Part shown: positions 1 to 5,659 of the stretch, one piece after another
Numbering within the stretch: position 1 is the first letter of the stretch
Layout of the letters: every line of letters begins with the position of its first letter
Assembly (NCBI GenBank): GCA_946482495.1
Contig: CAMLRV010000149.1
Coordinates: 1-5,930 of the forward strand
Reading direction: 5' to 3'
Length of the DNA: 5,930 nucleotides
Source of the DNA: an uncultured Flavobacteriia bacterium
Lineage (GTDB): Bacteria > Bacteroidota > Bacteroidia > Flavobacteriales > Flavobacteriaceae
Made by a program: the position numbers and the translations under genes
Notes under the pieces: model-generated
Seen by the model: only the letters and a program-made list of their open reading frames with translations
The model's database searches: none
What the model was told of the DNA's origin: nothing

Positions 1-1
1 T

Positions 2-1024
2 ATTTCGAAATGCTCAGGACCTCCATGTGAATTACATAGAAACGAGGGAAATGGAGTTTTTACAGATATTTCAGCATTAGCTCAAATTAATACTACACCT
101 GTTCAATCATGGTCTTCGGCAGTTGCTGATTTTGACAATGATGGTGATATGGATATTTTAGTAGGATCTAATGGTGGAACTGGACATATGTTCTTCAAAA
201 ATAATTTAGACACATCGAATAGTGTTGAAGAAGCATTTACAAACATAACTGCAGGATCTGGTTGGGATACAAACAACACCATAAACAGAGATTATATCGC
301 TTATGATTTTGACAATAATGGATTTATTGACATTATGGGTGGAGGAAACAAAATTATGTTTAATCAAGGAAACAATACGTTTGCTTCAGCAACCTATCCA
401 AGTAATATTACCCTTGGCGCAATTGGAGATTTAAACAATGATGGATTTTTAGATATTTCAAATGGTTCTATGATTCATACTGCTGTTCCAAATGGAAATA
501 ATTGGGTAAAAGTAACTCTACAAGGAGTAGCAAGTAATAGAAACGGAATTGGTGCTCGTGTAGAAATTTATGGTGCTTGGGGAAAACAAATTAGAGATAT
601 CAGAAGTGGTGAAGGTTTTGAATTTATGAGTACATTAAATGCTCATTTCGGAATTGGAACTGCAACTGCAATTACTCAAATTAGAATTATATGGCCTTCA
701 GGAACTGTGGATGTAATTTCAAATCCTAGTCCAAATCAAGTTTTACACGTTATAGAAGGAAGTATGCCTTTAAGTTCAGCTTCATTTGATGGAAAAGAAA
801 TTAAAATTTATCCAAATCCAACTTCAGATTATTTATCAATTTCTAATTTAGAAAATATAAATGTTTCAACAATAACTATTATTGATACGACTGGAAAAAC
901 AATCAAAAAGATAACTTCAAACTTTTCAAAAATTGATGTTTCTCACTTAAGTCAGGGTATGTATATTTTAAATATCGAAACTAAAGAAGGAATGAAATTT
1001 GGAGAAAATTTCATCAAAAAATAA
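2..1024 (+). CDS. FG-GAP/ASPIC-UnbV repeat protein with T9SS sorting domain (3' part)
   Basis: The reading frame is open from the window edge, so the start lies outside; 340 residues are visible. An ATG at 149 is internal, because the frame upstream of it already encodes repeat sequence (a typical LHRNEGNG stretch, then DFDNDGDMDI). At least three FG-GAP/VCBS-type units with DxDxDG-like calcium loops are seen: DFDNDGD near 131-151, YDFDNNGF near 302-325 and GDLNNDGF near 425-448. An ASPIC/UnbV domain follows at about 500-760, with the characteristic NGIGARVEI, FGIG and IIWPSG signatures. The last 74 residues (800-1021) form a type A T9SS sorting domain, with IYPNPTSDYLSI at its start and a G-x-Y-I-L-x-I motif near the end. 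By family knowledge such proteins are exported by Sec, cross the outer membrane through T9SS and are attached to or released from the cell surface. The beta-propeller could bind ligand or polymer, but the substrate is unknown. The gene is convergent with the potassium channel gene and ends in a shared terminator. Confidence 0.9.
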   Translation: MSKCSGPPCELHRNEGNGVFTDISALAQINTTPVQSWSSAVADFDNDGDMDILVGSNGGTGHMFFKNNLDTSNSVEEAFTNITAGSGWDTNNTINRDYIAYDFDNNGFIDIMGGGNKIMFNQGNNTFASATYPSNITLGAIGDLNNDGFLDISNGSMIHTAVPNGNNWVKVTLQGVASNRNGIGARVEIYGAWGKQIRDIRSGEGFEFMSTLNAHFGIGTATAITQIRIIWPSGTVDVISNPSPNQVLHVIEGSMPLSSASFDGKEIKIYPNPTSDYLSISNLENINVSTITIIDTTGKTIKKITSNFSKIDVSHLSQGMYILNIETKEGMKFGENFIKK

Positions 1025-1041
1025 TTCCAAAAAAACTAAAT

Positions 1042-1079
1042 AAAAAAGGCTATCTCAATTCAGATAGCCTTTTTTTTTT
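1042..1079. terminator. Bidirectional intrinsic terminator between convergent genes
   Basis: A perfect 8-bp inverted repeat, GGCTATCT (1048-1055) and AGATAGCC (1062-1069), encloses a 6-nt loop. It is flanked by six A on the left (1042-1047) and ten T on the right (1070-1079). The T run ends transcription of the rightward FG-GAP gene 18 nt past its stop. Read leftward, the same structure gives a hairpin followed by six T for the channel gene, whose TAA stop (1078-1080) overlaps the edge of the tract. Confidence 0.9.
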
Positions 1080-2034
1080 ATAAGTTAATCTTATCAAATT
1101 TATTCAGATAGTCTAAATGCAATATGGTTCTGGTATTCGATTCGTTTTTATTATACATAGGTGAAAATTTGGCACCATAAACCACTTCACTAAAAATGTA
1201 AGAAGTTCTCTTCACAACTGTTGAGCTATACATATCATCAAAAGCTTTCATGTATACTAGAATTTCTCCAATTGTTTGTTTATAATCTGCTTCATTTAAA
1301 TTGAATAACGGACTTTCCTCATCAATTGGATGCACCAATGTCCAACTTAAAGTTAACGAATTAATCTTATGCATTTCTAATGGTAAATTGTAAAATTTAT
1401 TTATAGAAACGCCATTTTCTTCTACAAGAATACCAACAGTTATAAAAGCTTCTGCTTCTGTTAAATTTGTATTTTTATGTGGTGCCATTCTCATCATCAA
1501 AGCTTTTCCATCTTTATATGGAGCAATTAAAGCATTTTCTGAAAACTGAATATAAGCATTTGGTTTACTAAATCTCCCGTAAAATAATCCAGTTGCAATG
1601 GCAAAGCTTAATAAACCAGATAAAGCTTCCACTGCAGCCACGAAACTAGCCAAAAATCCAGACGGACTAATATGTCCATAACCCACTGTTGTAAAAGTTT
1701 GAATACTAAAGAAAAAAGCTTCACCAAACTTATCCATTCTCGTAATGGAATCAACTCCACGCAAATTTTCAACACCAATTAATAAATAAATGGAAGCGAA
1801 AAATAAGTTTACAATAAAGTAAAAAAGGATAATGATAAAAAAGAATTTCCATCGTGGAATTTTAAGCATCGTATGATACCAACTAATACCATCTAGAAAA
1901 CCAATACCTATTTTTTGAATGTTGGCATTTCCATTTTTATTTATGAAACGACCTCCATAACTCTGAGAATTAGTTCCGAAACCCGTATTAGTTTCTGCTT
2001 TAGCCTTTTTATTTATTTTTTTTAGTATTGCCAT
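1078..2034 (-). CDS. KirBac-type inward-rectifier potassium channel
   Basis: This 318-residue inner-membrane protein is predicted to form a tetrameric K+ channel. The order of parts fits the Kir family. An amphipathic slide helix lies at about 50-60 (GISWYHTMLKIP), the first membrane helix at about 64-86 and the pore helix at about 104-115. The selectivity filter TVGYG is at 116-120, followed by HISP. The second membrane helix is at about 127-151, and FYGRFSKP leads into a cytoplasmic IRK-type beta domain (about 158-310) with LTLSWTLVHPIDEESPL and VYGAKFSP, both typical of the family. A glutamate in the second helix (E136) matches the position of the conserved acidic residue in KirBac1.1 as I recall it. 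The length is normal for bacterial Kir proteins. The start is constrained: an in-frame TAA lies at 2038-2040, the next methionine (M55) is inside the slide helix, and no Shine-Dalgarno is visible. It follows the DOMON gene on the same strand but is separated from it by a terminator hairpin. Confidence 0.95.
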   Translation of the reverse strand: MAILKKINKKAKAETNTGFGTNSQSYGGRFINKNGNANIQKIGIGFLDGISWYHTMLKIPRWKFFFIIILFYFIVNLFFASIYLLIGVENLRGVDSITRMDKFGEAFFFSIQTFTTVGYGHISPSGFLASFVAAVEALSGLLSFAIATGLFYGRFSKPNAYIQFSENALIAPYKDGKALMMRMAPHKNTNLTEAEAFITVGILVEENGVSINKFYNLPLEMHKINSLTLSWTLVHPIDEESPLFNLNEADYKQTIGEILVYMKAFDDMYSSTVVKRTSYIFSEVVYGAKFSPMYNKNESNTRTILHLDYLNKFDKINL

Positions 2035-2039
2035 AAATT

Positions 2040-2065
2040 AAAAAAGTCCCAAATTATGGGACTTT
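2040..2065 (-). terminator. Intrinsic terminator of the OB/DUF5777/ankyrin/DOMON operon
   Basis: A perfect 9-bp stem pairs 2043-2051 with 2057-2065 (AAAGTCCCA with TGGGACTTT) around a 5-nt loop. Read leftward it is followed by a run of six T ending at 2040. It lies 24 nt past the DOMON stop codon. The rightward side has only three T, so it is directional. It also stands just upstream of the channel's ATG (2034), so it could act as an attenuator in the channel's leader if transcription continues. Confidence 0.85.
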
Positions 2066-2089
2066 GTAAAATTAGTATTTTTTTGATTA

Positions 2090-2869
2090 TTATTCGATAA
2101 TAACTTTCTTCCAAATTTTTTCGGTATCATTTTTCAATTCTAACAAATACACTCCTACTGGAAGTCCAGTAATATTAAATTGAACATTTTCAGAAGTATT
2201 TTCTACTTTAAACGTTTTTATATATGCACCATTAATATTATAAACATCCACAGTATTTAAATAAGTTTTAGTAGAAATTGTAAAATCACCTTTACTTGGA
2301 TTTGGATAGATTGTTGCTGCTTTTAAAGAAAAATCTTCTAATCCTAAAACTGAAAATGATGTATCAAGAAAAACTTGTCTATTACCACCACCATGATAAG
2401 CCAATGTAAATGAAGCTGATTGATGTTTAGCCATAGCTAAATCTATATTAGGATTAGCATAATTAAAGGTAAAATCATTAGCATCACCTGTATTAAAAGG
2501 CCTTGTATATACTATAGTTCTTAAACCAGCAGAAGGACTATTATTTACGTTAGAAACTAACGTCCAATTATTAGTTGCGTCGTTAGTTGGTGTGATACCA
2601 ATTCCATTATGCCTAGCATCAACCAATATAGATCCGTTCCAGTATACTAAATCAGAACCAGCTTCCATCCCTCCAGTAAAAGAACCAAACTGCAAAGCAA
2701 ACCATCTATCGTTTGGCCCAGAAAGCGTTACGGTAGCCATTGATGTTCCGTTATCTAAAATTAAATTTGCTGTCATATCAGTACCTAATGTAAGCACTCC
2801 AGTAGATTTTTGTTGTGCACTCATAAGAGCAGCAACAAAAACAAATAATAAAGTAATTTTCTTTTTCAT
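2090..2869 (-). CDS. Secreted DOMON-domain protein with T9SS sorting domain
   Basis: The 259-residue precursor begins with a clear signal peptide (about 1-18, ending LMSA before QQ). Residues about 20-172 look like a DOMON domain, seen in DRWFALQFG (54-62), GSDLVYWNG (71-79), TRPFNTGDANDF (122-133) and AYHGGGNR (157-164). DOMON domains are beta-sandwiches that bind haem or sugars. In haem-binding members the axial ligands are a Met plus a His, Met or Lys. Here M68 precedes GSDLVYW, and H149 and H159 lie in the late strands, so haem binding is possible but unproven. Residues about 186-259 are a type A T9SS sorting domain (IYPNPSKGDFTI at the start, LPVGVYLLEL, KKVIIE at the end), which implies transport across the outer membrane to the cell surface or medium. 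It is the last gene of the leftward operon, 12 nt after the ankyrin gene, and is followed by a terminator. The DOMON call rests on motif recognition and is less certain than the signal peptide and T9SS tail. Confidence 0.85.
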   Translation of the reverse strand: MKKKITLLFVFVAALMSAQQKSTGVLTLGTDMTANLILDNGTSMATVTLSGPNDRWFALQFGSFTGGMEAGSDLVYWNGSILVDARHNGIGITPTNDATNNWTLVSNVNNSPSAGLRTIVYTRPFNTGDANDFTFNYANPNIDLAMAKHQSASFTLAYHGGGNRQVFLDTSFSVLGLEDFSLKAATIYPNPSKGDFTISTKTYLNTVDVYNINGAYIKTFKVENTSENVQFNITGLPVGVYLLELKNDTEKIWKKVIIE

Positions 2870-2881
2870 GTTTGTTTAGAT

Positions 2882-3397
2882 TTATTGTTTTAATAATTCA
2901 ATAATGATTTCATTATTGGTGTTTATAGCGTATTCAAAAGCCGTTCTTCCTTCATTGTCTTTCAACAATTTATCAGCTTTATGTTGTAATAATATTTTAA
3001 TAATTTCAATCTTTTTAAATTGAACTGCTAGCATTAAAGCAGTCACACCTTTACTACTCGTTAAATTTACATCGGCATTTCTGGCAATTAGTAAATTAAT
3101 CAATTCTATATTATCTTTCATTACAGCAGCCATTAAAGCCGTTCCTTCAGAAGATTGATAATTAATATCTTTAACAATGCTAATTAAATATTTAGCTACT
3201 TCAAAATTTCCTCGATAAGATGCTAAAATTAGTGGCGAAAACTCATTCTTATCTACTTCATTCACACAATTAGCATTTTTCTCGAAAAGAACTTTCATTT
3301 CTTCAACTGTTCCATTTTTAGCAACTGTAAAAACATCCTTTTGAGCAAATGAAAAGGAAGTGATACTTAGCAAGAACAAAATCACAACTCTTTTCAT
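2882..3397 (-). CDS. Exported ankyrin-repeat protein
   Basis: The product has 171 residues. Residues 1-18 form a signal peptide ending SFSFA before QK, so the mature protein should be periplasmic. The rest is almost wholly ankyrin repeats: a degenerate cap at about 21-48, then repeats at about 51-80 (SPLILASYRGNFEVAKYLI), 83-113 (TALMAAVMKDNIELINLLI, NADVN), 116-147 (TALMLAVQFKKIEIIKILL, KADK) and a C-terminal cap at about 149-171 (GRTAFEYAI). Ankyrin arrays bind other proteins, so an adaptor or chaperone role for an operon partner is likely. The partner cannot be named from sequence. One cysteine (C44) remains in the mature part. The ATG overlaps the stop of the preceding barrel gene by one base (TAATG, 3395-3399), which suggests translational coupling. 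Some bacterial periplasmic ankyrin proteins are encoded next to catalase genes; none is present here. Confidence 0.93.
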   Translation of the reverse strand: MKRVVILFLLSITSFSFAQKDVFTVAKNGTVEEMKVLFEKNANCVNEVDKNEFSPLILASYRGNFEVAKYLISIVKDINYQSSEGTALMAAVMKDNIELINLLIARNADVNLTSSKGVTALMLAVQFKKIEIIKILLQHKADKLLKDNEGRTAFEYAINTNNEIIIELLKQ

Positions 3398-4251
3398 TAG
3401 AAAACTCGAGTTAAATTAAATCCAAAAGCAATTTGTCCATCACCCCAACTTCCAGCAGTATTTCCTAAGAAACCCGATTCATGCATGGCTTGTGAATTGG
3501 TAAAATGCATTTGAAAAACGTGTCCACCAGTTTCTAAATCTACACCAATAGAAAGTGGGTTTTTAAAAGCAGAATTACTAGCTCTGTTTAAATGAGCCGC
3601 ATAATCCATATTCACAGACCAACGTTTTCCAATTTTATATCTTCCACCTAAACCTAAGGCAAATTGACTATTATCTTGAGAATCATTTGTTACATAATTT
3701 TCATGAAAATAAGTTGGTGCCATTTCTAAAGATAAATTTTCATTAAATTTTCTAGAAATCAGAATTTGATTAACATAAGCTAACCTATCTGAAAACTCCA
3801 ATTTTGGTAAAATCACTTTATCTAATTCAGTATTTATGGCCAAACTATTGAAACCAACTATTTCAAAAGGTGAACCACCTGATTTTTTCTGACTAACCAA
3901 TTGATATTTTACAGCAAATTCATATGCTTTTTGAAAACCTGAACGAGAAGCGTGAATGGTAACTTTATTGGTTAAACCATATACAAATTGCAATCGTGTA
4001 TTGGCTTCATCTAAACCAAAAAAATCTTTAAAACCTTTATCTAAATATCCAAATCGGTGAGAAACTATAAAATACAAATCGCCTTTTGAAGCTAATTTTG
4101 TAGACTCTAAATTCACAATTTTTAACGATTTAAATGCCGAAGTTACGGCTTCATTTTTTACTTCTGAAGAATCAATATCCTGCAATAAATCATCTTGTGC
4201 AAACATGGCAAAAGGAGAAAAACAAAATAATAAAATAATTTTTTTCAACAT
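3397..4251 (-). CDS. DUF5777-type outer-membrane beta-barrel protein
   Basis: This 284-residue protein starts with a signal peptide (about 1-18, ending AMFA before QDD). After a short acidic linker comes a stretch I recognise as typical of the DUF5777 family: a TSAFKSLKIVN region near 37-47, KGDLYFIVSHRFG at 56-68, then DFFGLDEANTRLQFVYGLT and ASRSGFQKAYEFAVKYQL. The remainder alternates amphipathic strands with polar turns (LGLGGRYKIGKRWSVNMDY, IGVDLETGGHVFQMHF) and ends in a terminal phenylalanine (NLTRVF), a usual mark of outer-membrane barrels. The molecular function of the family is not known to me. A passive pore or an assembly scaffold would both fit. It is the second gene of the leftward operon: its start is 5 nt after the OB-fold gene's stop, with AGAG in the gap as a weak ribosome site, and its stop overlaps the ankyrin start. 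The family assignment is from memory of motifs, not a profile search. Confidence 0.85.
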   Translation of the reverse strand: MLKKIILLFCFSPFAMFAQDDLLQDIDSSEVKNEAVTSAFKSLKIVNLESTKLASKGDLYFIVSHRFGYLDKGFKDFFGLDEANTRLQFVYGLTNKVTIHASRSGFQKAYEFAVKYQLVSQKKSGGSPFEIVGFNSLAINTELDKVILPKLEFSDRLAYVNQILISRKFNENLSLEMAPTYFHENYVTNDSQDNSQFALGLGGRYKIGKRWSVNMDYAAHLNRASNSAFKNPLSIGVDLETGGHVFQMHFTNSQAMHESGFLGNTAGSWGDGQIAFGFNLTRVF

Positions 4252-4256
4252 AATCT

Positions 4257-4634
4257 CTATTTAATTTGAGCTTGATCTAATTTAATTTCTTCTAATAACG
4301 AATCATAACCCATTAATCTTCCTTGAACTGAAACTTCTACTCCAGATTTAACATCTGTCATTTTCGTAAGAATTACAAAAACTTTTTCATCCAAAACGAT
4401 AGTTTTAGAAACAGCATCTACACTCGTAATTTTTCCTTTTACAACTATTGATTTATCTAAATATTTAGAATTAGCTTGGATTTCATTTTCTGTAAACTCT
4501 TTAAAAAGCTGATTTACAGTAACCGAAAAAGACGCTTCTTCAGTGGCAATATTTCTATGTTCATGATACAAATACTTATAAGCAACAAAGAATCCTATTG
4601 CTAAAACAAATAACAAAATAATTATCTTTTTCAT
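4257..4634 (-). CDS. Membrane-anchored OB-fold protein (tRNA_anti-like)
   Basis: This 125-residue protein has one hydrophobic N-terminal segment (about 3-19) without an obvious cleavage site. It is followed by YKYLYHEHRNIA and is probably an uncleaved anchor that places the rest in the periplasm. Residues about 34-125 fit the small OB-fold family once named tRNA_anti-like: a helix with FKEFTENEIQANSKYLDK (45-61), then strands VVKGKITSVD, TIVLDEKVFVILT and VSVQGRLMGYD and a closing IKLDQAQI. Despite the name, exported members are not expected to bind tRNA. The role is unknown, with binding of a small ligand or protein partner most likely. It is the first gene of the leftward operon. The ATG lies just downstream of a TAAATTTG element on the same strand. 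The stop is TAG, while the other six complete or 3'-complete genes of the window end in TAA. Confidence 0.88.
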   Translation of the reverse strand: MKKIIILLFVLAIGFFVAYKYLYHEHRNIATEEASFSVTVNQLFKEFTENEIQANSKYLDKSIVVKGKITSVDAVSKTIVLDEKVFVILTKMTDVKSGVEVSVQGRLMGYDSLLEEIKLDQAQIK

Positions 4635-4655
4635 GAAATTTCACAATGTTTCTAA

Positions 4656-4663
4656 CAAATTTA
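4656..4663 (-). promoter_or_regulatory. Predicted -7 element of the leftward operon promoter
   Basis: On the minus strand this reads TAAATTTG, a perfect match to the Bacteroidota -7 consensus TAnnTTTG, and it lies 21 nt before the ATG of the OB-fold gene. No good TTG -33 element is seen at the usual 17-19 nt spacing; the nearest approximation (TTACAA) is farther away. The call rests on the -7 match and its position. Confidence 0.5.
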
Positions 4664-4677
4664 ACGCATTTTTTTCG

Positions 4678-4685
4678 TATTATTG
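4678..4685 (+). promoter_or_regulatory. Possible -7 element of the rightward operon promoter
   Basis: TATTATTG matches TAnnTTTG at seven of eight positions and lies 22 nt before the cytochrome gene's ATG, a sensible distance. A -33 TTG is not evident. It sits in the 73-bp region (4635-4707) that must contain promoters for both divergent operons, so some promoter is expected here, but this exact site is uncertain. Confidence 0.35.
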
Positions 4686-4707
4686 TAAGAAAATTAAAAC
4701 TTTTATC

Positions 4708-5067
4708 ATGAAAAAAGTGAAATATTTAGGATTTGCAATTTTTTTCTTCATATTAAGTTGTACAAATCATTCTGAAGATGATTTAACCAATCCGGTAGTT
4801 TTAGGCAACACAAAATATACTACAGATGTAAAACCAATTATTGATACCAAATGCATTAGCTGTCACGCAGATACACCAATTAATGGAGCACCAATGCCTT
4901 TAACAACATTGGCAGCCGTTAGAGAAGCTATTGAAAACAGAAATTTAATTGGGAAAATTTCTAGACCTGATGGCGCTTTAGGATTAATGCCGTATGGTGG
5001 ACCAAGACTTCCACAAGCTTCAATTGATATTATCGTTGATTGGAGAGACAGTGGCTTTTTGGAATAA
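4708..5067 (+). CDS. Small monohaem cytochrome c lipoprotein
   Basis: The ATG at 4708 gives a 119-residue product with a clean lipoprotein signal: MKKVKYLG, a hydrophobic core, then ILSC with the lipidated cysteine at C18. An in-frame ATG at 4633 would add 25 residues ahead of this signal and overlaps the divergent start, so it is rejected. After an acidic linker, residues about 36-116 form a compact cytochrome c domain. VKPIIDTKCISCH (41-53) carries the CxxCH haem-attachment motif (C49, C52, H53 as proximal ligand). LMPYGGPRLP (93-102) offers M94 as the likely distal ligand. IDIIVDWRDSGF is the usual closing helix with W112. It would be attached to a membrane by its lipid and pass electrons at the periplasmic face or, if surface-exported, outside. 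Redox partners cannot be read from sequence. It is the first gene of the rightward operon, followed after 21 nt by the YceI-family gene. Confidence 0.93.
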   Translation: MKKVKYLGFAIFFFILSCTNHSEDDLTNPVVLGNTKYTTDVKPIIDTKCISCHADTPINGAPMPLTTLAAVREAIENRNLIGKISRPDGALGLMPYGGPRLPQASIDIIVDWRDSGFLE

Positions 5068-5088
5068 TATTTGCAACAAACAATAATT

Positions 5089-5628
5089 ATGAAAAAAATT
5101 TTAGCATTAGGATTGGTCGCATTATGGAGTTTTGTACCAATACAAGAGAAGAAAATAACTAAAACTGGCACCATTTCTTTTGAGGCTTCCGTTCCATCAT
5201 TTGAAGAAGTAAAAGGAAAAAACACTGCTGTAACATGTATATTAAACACTTCAAACGGAGAAATTGCTGCATTAGCTTTAATGAAAGGTTTTAGATTCAA
5301 AGTTGCCTTAATGGAAGAGCACTTTAATGAAAATTATGTAGAAAGTTCGAAATATCCGAAAGCTACTTTTAAAGGTAAAATTGACGCTTTTGATATTTCT
5401 AAAATCAATACCACTTCCAAAGACTATACCATCAAGGGAAAATTAGAACTTCATGGAAAAAGCAAAGACATTACTACAGTTGCAAAAATTAAAAAAGTTG
5501 GTTCTGATATTGAAGTTTTAACTACATTTCCGGTAAATGTTTCCGACTTTGATATTGAAATTCCAGCAGTAGTTTCAAAAAAAGTTTCAAAAAAAGTAAC
5601 AATAGATTGTAACTTTTTATTGAAATAA
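5089..5628 (+). CDS. YceI-family periplasmic lipid-binding protein
   Basis: The product has 179 residues from the ATG at 5089. A TTG start at 5071 would add six residues before the natural MKKILALG signal start and is not preferred. Residues 1-18 are a hydrophobic export signal, although no strong A-x-A site precedes QEKK. The body is a YceI lipocalin-like barrel: TGTISFEASVP (26-36), RFKVALMEEHFNENYVES (69-86) with the family-typical HF-NENY region, SKYPKATFKGKI (87-98), IKGKLELHGKSKDI (115-128) and FDIEIPAVV (154-162). Family members bind long isoprenoid chains such as polyprenyl or quinone-like lipids in the barrel, and a similar periplasmic carrier role is inferred. It lies between a cytochrome c gene and a DUF4412-like gene in one apparent operon. 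Near the C-terminus an exact 12-bp tandem duplication gives VSKKVSKKV (162-170). Confidence 0.95.
   Translation: MKKILALGLVALWSFVPIQEKKITKTGTISFEASVPSFEEVKGKNTAVTCILNTSNGEIAALALMKGFRFKVALMEEHFNENYVESSKYPKATFKGKIDAFDISKINTTSKDYTIKGKLELHGKSKDITTVAKIKKVGSDIEVLTTFPVNVSDFDIEIPAVVSKKVSKKVTIDCNFLLK
5572..5595 (+). repeat. In-frame 12-bp tandem duplication within the YceI-family gene
   Basis: GTTTCAAAAAAA occurs twice in direct succession (5572-5583 and 5584-5595), in register with the codons, encoding VSKK twice. Each copy ends in seven A. The pattern fits a slippage duplication or a tolerated lysine-rich insert just before the last beta strand. Confidence 0.85.
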
Positions 5629-5659
5629 CACTCTAATCTTAAAAATTAAACCAAAAACA

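Noticed and set aside
2592..2879. Rightward open frame of 95 codons
   Set aside because: It lies antisense inside the DOMON gene, has no family-like motif or start context, and its product looks like a shadow of the opposite strand.
2882..3397. Ankyrin protein as a catalase accessory factor
   Set aside because: Exported ankyrin proteins are sometimes encoded next to catalase genes, but no catalase gene is present in this window, so the link is unsupported.
4633..4707. N-terminal extension of the cytochrome c gene from an ATG at 4633
   Set aside because: It would place 25 residues before a textbook lipoprotein signal, cover the promoter region and overlap the divergent gene's start codon.
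5066..5073. Possible internal promoter (AATATTTG) before the YceI-family gene
   Set aside because: Only seven of eight positions match the -7 consensus, no TTG lies upstream at the right spacing, and the 21-nt gap fits co-transcription with the cytochrome gene.
5071..5088. TTG start for the YceI-family gene
   Set aside because: The ATG at 5089 begins a normal MKK signal peptide; the six extra residues have no support.
4863..5300. Leftward open frame of 145 codons
   Set aside because: It is antisense to the cytochrome c and YceI-family genes, both of which have clear family motifs; its product is recognisable only as reverse-strand shadow.
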